NCBI GenBank assembly: GCA_965661765.1 | Contig: CBFIFE010000075.1 | Location: 1 to 8,978 of the forward strand | Direction of reading: 5' to 3' | Source of the DNA: JBMYZL01 sp965661765 | Lineage (GTDB): Bacteria > Bacteroidota > Bacteroidia > Flavobacteriales_D > Sanyastnellaceae | DNA length: 8,978 bases | Shown here: positions 1 to 5,957 of the stretch, piece by piece | How positions within the stretch are numbered: position 1 is the stretch's first letter | Layout of the letters: each line of letters begins with the position of its first letter | Translations under genes and position numbers: made by a program | The notes under the pieces: model-generated | The model's input: the letters and a program-made list of their open reading frames with translations, nothing else | What the model was told of the DNA's origin: nothing | Databases searched by the model: none

Positions 1-240
1 CCCCTAGTCCCCCTAGTCACCCTCGTTCCCTAGTCACCCTCGTTCCCTAGTCACCCTCGTTCCCTAGTCCCCCTAGTCACCCTGGTCACCCTGGTTCCCT
101 AGTTCCCTGGTCACCCTGGTTCCCTAGTCTCCCTGGTTCCCTAGTCTCCTTGGTTCCCTAGTCTCCTTGGTTCCCTAGTTCCTTGGTCACCCTGGTTCCT
201 TAGTTCCTTGGTCACCCTGGTTCCCCTGGTTCCACCCTAG
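1..240. repeat. Degenerate tandem array of alternating 8/9-bp units
   Basis: The whole stretch is built from units of the form CCYTNGTY, 8 or 9 bp long. I count 27 consecutive units from base 2 to 231, plus a partial CCCTAG at 235-240; the array may continue beyond the left edge. Many neighbours pair as a 9-mer plus an 8-mer, giving a 17-bp dimer. The variants are ordered: CCCTAG alternates with CCCTCG near the left edge, with CCCTGG in the middle, and CCTTGG is common towards the right. A 17-bp period does not keep a reading frame, so it is unlikely to be coding. On the minus strand, the transcribed strand of the adjacent xse operon, it presents GGG runs spaced by 5-6 nt, which fits the usual G-quadruplex pattern. 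Its last partial unit contains the xseB stop codon. Function is unknown; it occupies the place of the operon's 3' untranslated region or terminator. Confidence 0.93.
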
Positions 241-479
241 TTTTCCGTTTCGATCCCCAATTGCTTGATCAATTCGGCCACCTCGCCCTCGGTTGCGTGA
301 AGGTGGGAGTTGCAGTAGGCCAGCAGCACGCTCGCCCGCTGAACGGCGGTGGTCAGCCAATCAATGGAGACATCCGGTTGTTGGAGTTTCGTGACGATGT
401 CGCGCAGCTCGCCAAGGGCCTCGTCGAATGATGTTGGCGCGTTTTTTGGCGCATCAGAAGCGTTGGAAGAGGTTGTCAT
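237..479 (-). CDS. xseB: Exodeoxyribonuclease VII small subunit
   Basis: XseB is the small, non-catalytic helical subunit of exonuclease VII, which degrades single-stranded DNA in both directions to short oligonucleotides in the cytoplasm; several copies bind one XseA. The 80-residue product is the normal size for the family. The core 'SFDEALGELRDIVTKLQQPDVS' region (about residues 17-38) matches the family's F-E-x-A-L-x-x-L-x-x-I-V-x-x-L pattern, and the C-terminal half is the expected second helix, with L-x-x-A near residues 42-56. The ATG at 479 was chosen because it leaves only 5 bases after the xseA stop codon, which suggests translational coupling. A longer open frame runs upstream inside xseA and is an antisense-free shadow of that gene, not an N-terminal extension. 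The TAG stop lies inside the last partial unit of the tandem repeat. Adjacency to xseA makes the call secure. Confidence 0.93.
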   Translation of the reverse strand: MTTSSNASDAPKNAPTSFDEALGELRDIVTKLQQPDVSIDWLTTAVQRASVLLAYCNSHLHATEGEVAELIKQLGIETEN

Positions 480-484
480 GTGGG

Positions 485-1921
485 TCAGTTTTGAACCTTG
501 GATGAGGCTGCTTTCGGGCTCAGGTTCTGTGCTGGGCCATTGGGTTTGGCTTCCCATGAGGTTGCCTGGACGTGGAGCAAGTGGTGACGGAATTCGATGT
601 GGAGAACGTCGCCGAGTTGCGTTTGGGCAGGCGTGTTGAGGACGGTTTGGGCTGCCGAGCGAACGATGGCAAATCCACGTTCGAGGGTGCGGTCTGGATG
701 GTAAGCGTCGATTGTCGCCTGGAGGTTCAGGAGGGATTGGCTGCGTTGGGCAAAAGTGGCTTGCGCCAACCGTTGCACTTCCGCGGAAGTCCGGGTGAGT
801 TCTTGTCGGTATGAAAGAACGGCAGAGGTGGACCCTTGCTGAATTTGCTGTCCGAAGTGATGCACCTGGGCCTTCTTGCGAAGCATCGCTTGGCGGGTGT
901 GGCTGCTGACCGCACCGCCGAGCGTTCTGAGGGATGTTCGGTGTTGGTTCAGCCCCGATTGAGCCAATTGGGCAACACCTCGTTTGAGCTCCTGCACCTG
1001 GCCAGCAGCAGCATCGAAAATGTTGAGGATGCCGACAGCAACATCTGTCGGTGTTTTGAACATTTCGTTGGCGCACATGTCCGCCACAGACAGGTCAGAT
1101 TCGTGGCCGATGCCAGTGAAGACGGGGCGGTTGAGGTCACTGATGGTTTGGCACAATGCAAAGTCATCGAAGCAGGCCAAATCGATTTTCGACCCGCCCC
1201 CCCGCAGCAGCACAATGACATCCGGCGACCAAGCTTCTGCGTCGCGCAAAGCGGCCATCAAGGCCTTCGGGGCGTCGGTCCCTTGCACAGTGGCGTGGAA
1301 TGGTTGAATCGACATTCGGTAGCCTGAGGCCGCGATTTTTGTTGCGAAGTCGCGGTATCCGCTCGTGCCTTTGGAACCGACGAGTGCGATGCGCTGGGGC
1401 AGGGAAGGGATCGGCAGACGGCCGTTGAGCGCCATGGCACCCGAGGTTTGCAACCGTTTGATGGTGGCCTGCCGGCGGCGTTCCAATTCGCCGAGCATGT
1501 GTTGGAGTTCGATTTTTTCAATCGAAAGCGACAAGCCATGGGATTCGTGAAAAGAGACCCGCGCGCTGAACACGATTTCACGGCCGGGGGAGAGCACGTC
1601 TTTTGCGTCTTCCCCGAGTTCTTGCAGGATCGAGGCTCCGGTTCTGGCCCAAATCATGCCGCGCATCTTCGCCTGTGGGCCTCCCACGGCTTGGTCGACC
1701 AGATCCAGATAGACATGCTGCGTGCCGAGCTGCCCGGAACATTTGACGACCTCCGCGCGCACGAGCCACAAACGGCCGCCCGTTGCGTTTTCCAAGGCCC
1801 GACGAATCGCTGAGGTCACTTGCCTGAGCGAATAAATTTTCGGGGCTTTTGAAGTCCTTGGTGCGGGCGTTGTGGCGTCAGTCAAATCGGTTTCAGAAGA
1901 TTCGTTGAGGGTGAACGGCAT
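485..1921 (-). CDS. xseA: Exodeoxyribonuclease VII large subunit
   Basis: Catalytic subunit of exonuclease VII, the bidirectional single-strand-specific DNase used in repair. From the chosen start it has 478 residues, close to the usual 400-460. Residues about 28-140 form the N-terminal OB-fold that binds single-stranded DNA ('IYSLRQVTSAI', 'LWLVRAEV'). Residues about 160-450 are the nuclease domain, with the family motifs LLRGGGSKIDL (238-248), TGIGHESDLSVAD (269-281), TPTDVAV (290-296) and YHPDRTLERGFAIV (407-420). Residues about 300-400 are predicted coiled coil, as in other XseA proteins. The frame is open 27 codons further upstream, but the ATG at 1921 is preferred: it shares one base with the upstream stop codon (TGATG), and the extra residues are Pro/Arg-rich and unlike the family. 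xseB follows after 5 bases. The last ~25 residues are low-complexity. Confidence 0.95.
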   Translation of the reverse strand: MPFTLNESSETDLTDATTPAPRTSKAPKIYSLRQVTSAIRRALENATGGRLWLVRAEVVKCSGQLGTQHVYLDLVDQAVGGPQAKMRGMIWARTGASILQELGEDAKDVLSPGREIVFSARVSFHESHGLSLSIEKIELQHMLGELERRRQATIKRLQTSGAMALNGRLPIPSLPQRIALVGSKGTSGYRDFATKIAASGYRMSIQPFHATVQGTDAPKALMAALRDAEAWSPDVIVLLRGGGSKIDLACFDDFALCQTISDLNRPVFTGIGHESDLSVADMCANEMFKTPTDVAVGILNIFDAAAGQVQELKRGVAQLAQSGLNQHRTSLRTLGGAVSSHTRQAMLRKKAQVHHFGQQIQQGSTSAVLSYRQELTRTSAEVQRLAQATFAQRSQSLLNLQATIDAYHPDRTLERGFAIVRSAAQTVLNTPAQTQLGDVLHIEFRHHLLHVQATSWEAKPNGPAQNLSPKAASSKVQN

Positions 1922-2730
1922 CAGTGGATGAAAACGCGGTGGTTCGAGGGTGGAAGACCTTGTCCTCGGATCAACCGGACGATGTAAGCACCCGATGGCC
2001 ATCCGTGGGTGGAAATGGTTTGGCGAAAGTCGGAGCGGTGTGTCACAGCCACCTTTTGTCCCCGCATGTCGAAAACGTCGATGCGCTGCTCCGGGCGAAC
2101 CGTCCCACCCGTGATGGTGATGGCACCGTCCATGGCAGCGACTTGGACGGGCCGCGACTCGAGATGAACGGCCGAAGACGTCCCTTCAAACCAAGTTTGG
2201 CTCCCTGAAAACGTCGCATCCCCACCGGTTCCGCCATTGCCGTTGGCAGCGATGCCCGCGTAATACAGGGTCACATCGCCACTCCCTGCCGCCGGTGCTG
2301 TCCAATGAACGGTGAAAGTGTTGGATTCACTCAAGTCATTGTGCTCAAAAATGTGGCGGTTGTTCGCGTTTTCGAGTTGCCCATTGGACGAGGGGTTGGA
2401 GAATGCGCCAGCACTCTGTCCATTGCTTGTCAAGAGGGTGGATTGCAAACCAAACCCCGCCGCCATCTGCGTGCTTTCATTCAAGAAGAACTGCAGGAGG
2501 TAGGTTTCGCCTGGGACGTAAGCTGGGAATTCCGTGGTGTTGTCCAGGTCCGTCAACATCACAAACGGGGACACATCATAGTTGCCCCCGCTGTGGCAAG
2601 CAGAGCAAATGGGTTGGCTGCCAGGAGCGCCTGTGCGGTCTTTGTTTTGCTGTTCGGCCACGCCGTTGTGATTGGCCAAAAAAAACCAACCTGCCAGCGC
2701 GATGCAACCGAATGGAATGAATTTCGTCAT
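1921..2730 (-). CDS. Exported CXXCH protein, choice-of-anchor V (Reeler-like) domain, T9SS sorting domain
   Basis: A 269-residue secreted protein. Residues 1-25 look like a Sec signal peptide (hydrophobic 'IPFGCIALAGWFFLA'). A single CSACH (42-46) is a c-type heme-like CXXCH motif. Residues about 52-175 resemble the choice-of-anchor V / Reeler-like domain of Bacteroidota: 'YVPGETYLL', 'AAGFGLQSTLL', 'FTVHWTAPAAGSGDVTLYY', 'AANGNG'. Residues about 200-269 look like a type A T9SS sorting domain: 'IDVFDMRGQKV', 'WPSGAYIVRL', ending in a basic and hydrophobic 'HRVFIH'. It should therefore be carried to the cell surface by T9SS. The ATG at 2730 is preferred to a TTG six codons upstream, because it places the signal peptide at the N-terminus. 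The stop overlaps the xseA start by one base, so it is the first gene of the xse operon. Whether heme is bound, and the protein's role, are unknown. Confidence 0.82.
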   Translation of the reverse strand: MTKFIPFGCIALAGWFFLANHNGVAEQQNKDRTGAPGSQPICSACHSGGNYDVSPFVMLTDLDNTTEFPAYVPGETYLLQFFLNESTQMAAGFGLQSTLLTSNGQSAGAFSNPSSNGQLENANNRHIFEHNDLSESNTFTVHWTAPAAGSGDVTLYYAGIAANGNGGTGGDATFSGSQTWFEGTSSAVHLESRPVQVAAMDGAITITGGTVRPEQRIDVFDMRGQKVAVTHRSDFRQTISTHGWPSGAYIVRLIRGQGLPPSNHRVFIH

Positions 2731-2760
2731 TTGCTTGAGATTCGGCAAGAATGCTTCAGC

Positions 2761-2768
2761 CGAAGGTA
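2761..2768 (-). promoter_or_regulatory. Possible -7 element for the CXXCH/xse operon
   Basis: On the minus strand this reads TACCTTCG, one mismatch from the Bacteroidota -7 consensus TAnnTTTG. A weak TTAG lies 19 bases upstream where a TTTG-type -33 element is expected. It sits about 30 bases before the ATG at 2730. The match is poor and is offered mainly because a promoter must lie in this 71-bp divergent gap. Confidence 0.25.
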
Positions 2769-2788
2769 CAAATCGCCGACTGACGAAC

Positions 2789-2796
2789 TAATTTTG
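2789..2796 (+). promoter_or_regulatory. Bacteroidota-type -7 promoter element
   Basis: TAATTTTG matches the Bacteroidota -7 consensus TAnnTTTG exactly. It ends only 5 bases before the ATG at 2802, so transcription from it would give a leaderless or nearly leaderless mRNA. I see no convincing -33 TTTG at the usual distance. Drives the beta-barrel/OB-fold gene pair if real. Confidence 0.45.
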
Positions 2797-2801
2797 ATTT
2801 C

Positions 2802-3581
2802 ATGAAAGCAAGAAAAATTTTGTTTGCGCTGTCCATCGTTTGGCTTGCCGGCGTTGTGACCACGCCACTCTGCGCGCAGCGCGTCAAGGAAGGCGCGCCA
2901 GCACAGCGCGATCAGTTGTTGAAGGTCAATTTGTCCGATTTTGCCATCGGTCAATACACCGCTTCATTTGAACAGGTGTTGAATGAAAACAGCACACTGG
3001 TGATCAACCTGGGCGGCATTGGTTACACCGTCGAGCAATCTCAAATCTACCTCGGGGAGGCCTATGACGAGTTGGGGAATTGGTCTTATCTCCGCGGGAA
3101 TTTGTTGGCGGAGGCTTCGGGGTTTGAGTTGACGCCGGAGTATCGGCGGTTTGGTTACATCCACGATGGCATGCCGGAAGGTTTGTATGTCAGCATGTTT
3201 GCCCAAATCCGGAACCTCAACGTCTCCGTAGACGAAGAACTTCCGGAAGATGCCTTCGAGGAGGTGTTCGGGTTGGATTATCCCCATGAAATCGACCACG
3301 ATTTCTCGCTGTTCACCTTCGGGGCGGGTTTCAACATTGGGTATCAATGGATGGCTGACAATGGGCTCGCCATTGACGTGTATTTCGGTCCCATGTTCCG
3401 AAGTGTCAGCCGTTCCTATGATTTCGGGGACAACACGCCCTTGGGCGAAGAGGCAGCCACAAAGGCTGTGGACGACCGAATGCGCAATACGTACTACCCT
3501 GGACTTGGCTTGTCAGATGCTTACAGGGCCCGCACAGGTCCTTGGATTCGGGGTGGTGTGACAGTTGGGCTGGGGCTGTGA
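2802..3581 (+). CDS. Predicted outer-membrane beta-barrel protein (DUF3575-like)
   Basis: A 259-residue protein with a clear Sec signal peptide (residues 1-25, 'ILFALSIVWLAGVV', cleavage after LCA). The mature part starts with an alternating pattern typical of small outer-membrane barrels ('LLKVNLSDFAIGQYTASFEQVLNENSTLVINLGGIGY'-like, residues about 39-75). It continues with further candidate strands ('RRFGYIHDGMPEGLYVSMFAQ', 'SLFTFGAGFNIGYQWM', 'LAIDVYFGPMFRSVS') and ends in 'WIRGGVTVGLGL', a plausible terminal strand. This layout, and the paired 'G-x-x-x-G-Y-Q' and 'D-V-Y-x-G-P' strands, resemble the DUF3575/outer-membrane beta-barrel proteins of Bacteroidota, but I cannot confirm the family by search. 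It probably sits in the outer membrane; cargo or ligand is unknown. Its stop overlaps the next gene's GTG start by four bases, so the two are co-translated. Confidence 0.7.
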   Translation: MKARKILFALSIVWLAGVVTTPLCAQRVKEGAPAQRDQLLKVNLSDFAIGQYTASFEQVLNENSTLVINLGGIGYTVEQSQIYLGEAYDELGNWSYLRGNLLAEASGFELTPEYRRFGYIHDGMPEGLYVSMFAQIRNLNVSVDEELPEDAFEEVFGLDYPHEIDHDFSLFTFGAGFNIGYQWMADNGLAIDVYFGPMFRSVSRSYDFGDNTPLGEEAATKAVDDRMRNTYYPGLGLSDAYRARTGPWIRGGVTVGLGL

Positions 3582-3970
3582 GCAAGGCATTGCGGTGGGG
3601 CCTCCTGGGCTTGATTGCCGTCGCGGCGGCGGTTGCGGTGCAGCAATGGAACCAGCCCCATCGGGATTACGGCGCGGAAGCGGCTGCACAGCGATTGGAG
3701 GCGTCTGACCTGCATGTTGCGTTTTTTGATGACCCCACTGCGGCTGCGGGGGCCTTCGCGAATCAAGTGGTGGAGGTGACGGGGATTGTGGCTGCTGTCG
3801 ATGCGCAAGCCGTGGTCTTCGAACCCGGCGTGGTGTGCCGTTGGGAAAAGCCGCAGAGCGCCTTGAACTGGCAGGCAGGGGAGGTGCACACGGCGAAGAT
3901 CAGGGTGCTTTCTTTCGACGATTTGCTCGGCGAGGTCAGCTGCGATCATGGCGTGCCTGTGAAGGAGTGA
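3578..3970 (+). CDS. Membrane-anchored tRNA_anti-like OB-fold protein
   Basis: A 130-residue protein with an N-terminal hydrophobic segment (residues 8-22) followed by 'NQPHRDY' (26-31). The rest resembles the tRNA_anti-like OB-fold family of Bacteroidota: 'LHVAFFDDPTAAAGAFANQVVEVTGIVAAVD' covers the family's helix and first strands (about residues 45-75), Cys87 occupies the usual 'v-x-C' position, and 'IRVLSFDDLLGEVSC' (108-122) matches the terminal strand ending in the second conserved Cys. The OB-fold is inferred to lie outside the cytoplasm, held by the N-terminal segment. Ligand and role are unknown in this family. I chose the GTG at 3578, which overlaps the previous stop as GTGA; the frame also opens 12 codons earlier, but those residues lie in the upstream gene and would push the hydrophobic segment inward. 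It converges with the transporter gene, 19 bases apart. Confidence 0.72.
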   Translation: MSKALRWGLLGLIAVAAAVAVQQWNQPHRDYGAEAAAQRLEASDLHVAFFDDPTAAAGAFANQVVEVTGIVAAVDAQAVVFEPGVVCRWEKPQSALNWQAGEVHTAKIRVLSFDDLLGEVSCDHGVPVKE

Positions 3971-3989
3971 GCGCAGGTGGCAATGGCAA

Positions 3990-5273
3990 TCAAGAGGTGA
4001 GGTGGGCCAAATACAAGAGGCCAAACCCCACCAAAAACGCCATGCCCGTCCCCGACAAGATGTTCAGGGTGCGCGAGGGCCGCGCTGCTTCGGGGAAGTC
4101 TGGTGAATTCACGAGCCACCAGTTCGCCGCGGCCACAAATGGAGCCACGGCAAAACTCAGGGAAGTCGCGATGTCGACGAGGGTTTTGATGTCATCGGGG
4201 AAGGCGACAATCAGCAGCAGAGCACCTGCGGCGAGTGATGTGCCAATGCGTCGTTCGAGCCGTCGGTTCTTCTGAGAAACGCCGGATGTCGACCGAGTCT
4301 CTGAGTTGCGCAAGGTCAATACCGATGCGGTCAAGGAGCGGGTGTAGCCGTCGAGGCACGCGATGATGGTTCCGAGCATCGCCGAAAAGGCCGCGCTGGC
4401 AATGAATGGCCGCGACCAGGTGCCGAGCGCCTCGGTGTAGATGTCGACAATCCCGGCGGCGAAGGCCGCGGTGCCTGCGGGGAATTCGGTTTGGTCTGCG
4501 TAAAGGATCATCGCCCCCAAGCCCAGGAACAACACCGCGAGCCCTGCAGAAATCCAATAACCGAGGTTGAACTCCCGCAACGTCTCCCGCAATGTCGGCC
4601 GGTAGCCCGTTTCCGCAATTCGCTCCAACGTCCAAATGCTGTTCCAACTCGCCAAATCGACAGCAGAAGGCATCCAGCCGACGAGTGCAATGAGGAACGC
4701 CAGTCCGGCCCCAGTCCATGGCGAGAAATCGGCAGGCGGAGGCGGCACGTCCATCGGCGCGGTGTGGAACATGGCGGCCACAAAGGCGACCACGGTGCCG
4801 ATCAACAGGACGCCGGCGATGAGCTTGATCAATCGGTCCAGCGCTGTGTATGCGCCCCAGGACAACAGCGCGGTCGATCCAGCAATGACCACAAACGCGA
4901 CCCACGGCGTGGCGTTGTTGCCTGTGGTTGCGGACACCCCGATGAGGTTGTCGAGGAACGCAGCTGTGACCAAACCGATGGCACCCAACACAAAAAAGCA
5001 AGTCAACACCGTCAAAACCAGGAACCCCCAAGCCGCCCACCGGCCCATCTTTCGGTACCCATCAATCAACGAGGTGCCCGTGGCACTCGCATAGCGGCTC
5101 CCGAATTCGAAGAAGGGATATTTCGCGAGGTTCGCCAGGGCGACCACCCAAACAAGACCCCAGCCTGCCATCGCTCCAGCGCGCGTGGATTGCACGAGGT
5201 GGGAAACCCCGATGGCTGTGGAGGCAAACAGAATGCCGGGACCAAGCGTTTGGAGGGCATGTCGAAGGTTCAT
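3990..5273 (-). CDS. Divergent NRAMP-family metal ion transporter
   Basis: A 427-residue inner-membrane protein with about 11 hydrophobic segments, the LeuT-fold size of the NRAMP family (proton-coupled Mn2+/Fe2+ and related cation uptake). The N-terminus 'LGPGILFASTAIGVSHLVQSTRAGA' aligns without gaps to the first helix of canonical NRAMPs, but the metal-binding DPGN motif is replaced by GVSH (residues 22-25). In helix 6 the canonical MPH becomes MPS (201-203), so the metal-binding Met is kept and the His is lost. 'KYPFFEFGSRYASATGTSLIDGY' (51-73) is also NRAMP-like. I recall this variant as common in Bacteroidota; its substrate is not established, so manganese or iron should not be assumed. 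The ATG at 5273 gives the expected N-terminus. It lies 44 bases after a conserved gene on the same strand, with an inverted repeat covering the start codon. Confidence 0.85.
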   Translation of the reverse strand: MNLRHALQTLGPGILFASTAIGVSHLVQSTRAGAMAGWGLVWVVALANLAKYPFFEFGSRYASATGTSLIDGYRKMGRWAAWGFLVLTVLTCFFVLGAIGLVTAAFLDNLIGVSATTGNNATPWVAFVVIAGSTALLSWGAYTALDRLIKLIAGVLLIGTVVAFVAAMFHTAPMDVPPPPADFSPWTGAGLAFLIALVGWMPSAVDLASWNSIWTLERIAETGYRPTLRETLREFNLGYWISAGLAVLFLGLGAMILYADQTEFPAGTAAFAAGIVDIYTEALGTWSRPFIASAAFSAMLGTIIACLDGYTRSLTASVLTLRNSETRSTSGVSQKNRRLERRIGTSLAAGALLLIVAFPDDIKTLVDIATSLSFAVAPFVAAANWWLVNSPDFPEAARPSRTLNILSGTGMAFLVGFGLLYLAHLTS

Positions 5274-5300
5274 GTCGGCAAATTACATCGCTGCCGACAT
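5272..5300 (-). promoter_or_regulatory. 9-bp inverted repeat overlapping the transporter start codon
   Basis: ATGTCGGCA at 5272-5280 is perfectly complementary to TGCCGACAT at 5292-5300, with an 11-nt loop. In the minus-strand mRNA the 3' arm contains the A and U of the transporter's start codon. No U-tract follows, so it is not a standard terminator. It could be a protein-binding palindrome or a hairpin that limits translation. The 5' arm and loop also spell a five-codon mini-ORF, ATG TCG GCA GCG ATG TAA. Confidence 0.5.
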
Positions 5301-5317
5301 CTTCGAAAGCACCGGCT

Positions 5318-5863
5318 TCATGCCTTTTTCTTGTCCCCGACGAAATGGTCTCCCTTGTACTTGAACAGCACATTGAAAGTGGTCAGGGAGCCGTAGATGC
5401 GGGTGAGGTATTGTTGAAGCTCAACCTTGTCGGCATCGGTCAACTTTTCGTTCGCGTTGATTTTGGCCTCCATGACCCGAAGGCGATCTCGCAGCATCAC
5501 GATTTTGTGGAAGAACACCTCGATGGGAATTTCTTTGCCCTTGAGCCCCTCTTCACCCGGCTGCAAAACCATCACGCCGTCATCCCATTTGTCGGCAAGC
5601 TGAACAATTTCGGGTTCGCCATCGCCCTTGATCTTGTCGATGTACTCCTCGAAAACATGCTCCACAGCCGTGATGATGTCGCTGACATCCGGCTCGGGCA
5701 CATCCAATGTGCTCGGTTCGAGGAGGTCAAATCCGGTGTAGGATTTGGCAATCTCCTTCTCTCCCAACGATTTGAAATAGACCCGAAAGAAATCGCCTTC
5801 CTGGCCGAAGATGACCCCTTCACCATTTGAGGGATGCACCACTTTTGCTCCGATACCTATCAT
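5318..5863 (-). CDS. Conserved Bacteroidota protein of unknown function, SH3-like N-terminus
   Basis: A 181-residue soluble protein without signal peptide or membrane segment. Residues 1-48 ('IGAKVVHPSNGEGVIFGQEG', 'FRVYFKSLGEKEIAKS') have the look of a small SH3-like/CarD-like barrel: a 'G-x-x-V-x-H-P-x-x-G-x-G-x-I' opening followed by strands. Residues about 60-80 are acidic and helical. The C-terminal part contains strongly family-like blocks 'LKGKEIPIEVFFHKIVMLRD' (107-126), 'RLRVMEAKIN' and 'LQQYLTRIYGSLTTFNVLFK' (149-168), ending in a Lys-rich tail. I recall this as a recurrent hypothetical family in Bacteroidota without assigned function; DNA or protein binding is only an inference from the N-terminus. 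The ATG at 5863 was chosen over a GTG nine codons upstream because the conserved block starts there. The transporter gene follows 44 bases later and may be in the same operon. Confidence 0.8.
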   Translation of the reverse strand: MIGIGAKVVHPSNGEGVIFGQEGDFFRVYFKSLGEKEIAKSYTGFDLLEPSTLDVPEPDVSDIITAVEHVFEEYIDKIKGDGEPEIVQLADKWDDGVMVLQPGEEGLKGKEIPIEVFFHKIVMLRDRLRVMEAKINANEKLTDADKVELQQYLTRIYGSLTTFNVLFKYKGDHFVGDKKKA

Positions 5864-5945
5864 GTTGCAAGTCTGATTCAGTTTTTCCACGTTTTTGCGG
5901 TGGACAAGTTTCGCTTACGAATGCTGTCCGTCGGAAGTTGCGCCG

Positions 5946-5953
5946 CATTTTTG
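5946..5953 (+). promoter_or_regulatory. Possible -7 element for the DUF5715-like gene
   Basis: CATTTTTG differs from TAnnTTTG at one base and ends 4 bases before the ATG at 5958, the same short spacing seen upstream of the gene at 2802. No clear -33 element is visible. Confidence 0.27.
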
Positions 5954-5957
5954 TAAA

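Noticed and set aside
1..240. CRISPR array
   Set aside because: Units are 8-9 bp and contiguous, with no unique spacers and no cas genes nearby.
1..240. Telomere-like or replication-origin iterons
   Set aside because: No replication initiator gene or AT-rich unwinding region is nearby, and the array lies at the end of a housekeeping operon.
237..1076. 279-residue minus-strand frame covering xseB and part of xseA
   Set aside because: Only its last 80 residues are XseB. The remainder overlaps xseA in another frame and is Pro/Arg/Cys-rich without any domain.
1922..2002. 27-residue N-terminal extension of XseA
   Set aside because: It overlaps the end of the upstream gene, is Pro/Arg-rich and does not resemble the family; the ATG at 1921 overlaps the upstream stop codon.
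3971..3989. Terminator between the convergent OB-fold and transporter genes
   Set aside because: Only 19 bp are available and I see no stem or T-tract.
5272..5300. Intrinsic terminator for the gene ending at 5318
   Set aside because: No U-tract follows the hairpin, and the stem runs into the next gene's start codon.
4192..5396. Long frames on both strands inside the transporter gene (282 and 301 residues)
   Set aside because: They have no membrane segments or motifs and are Arg/His/Gln-rich, typical of out-of-frame reading of a GC-rich gene.
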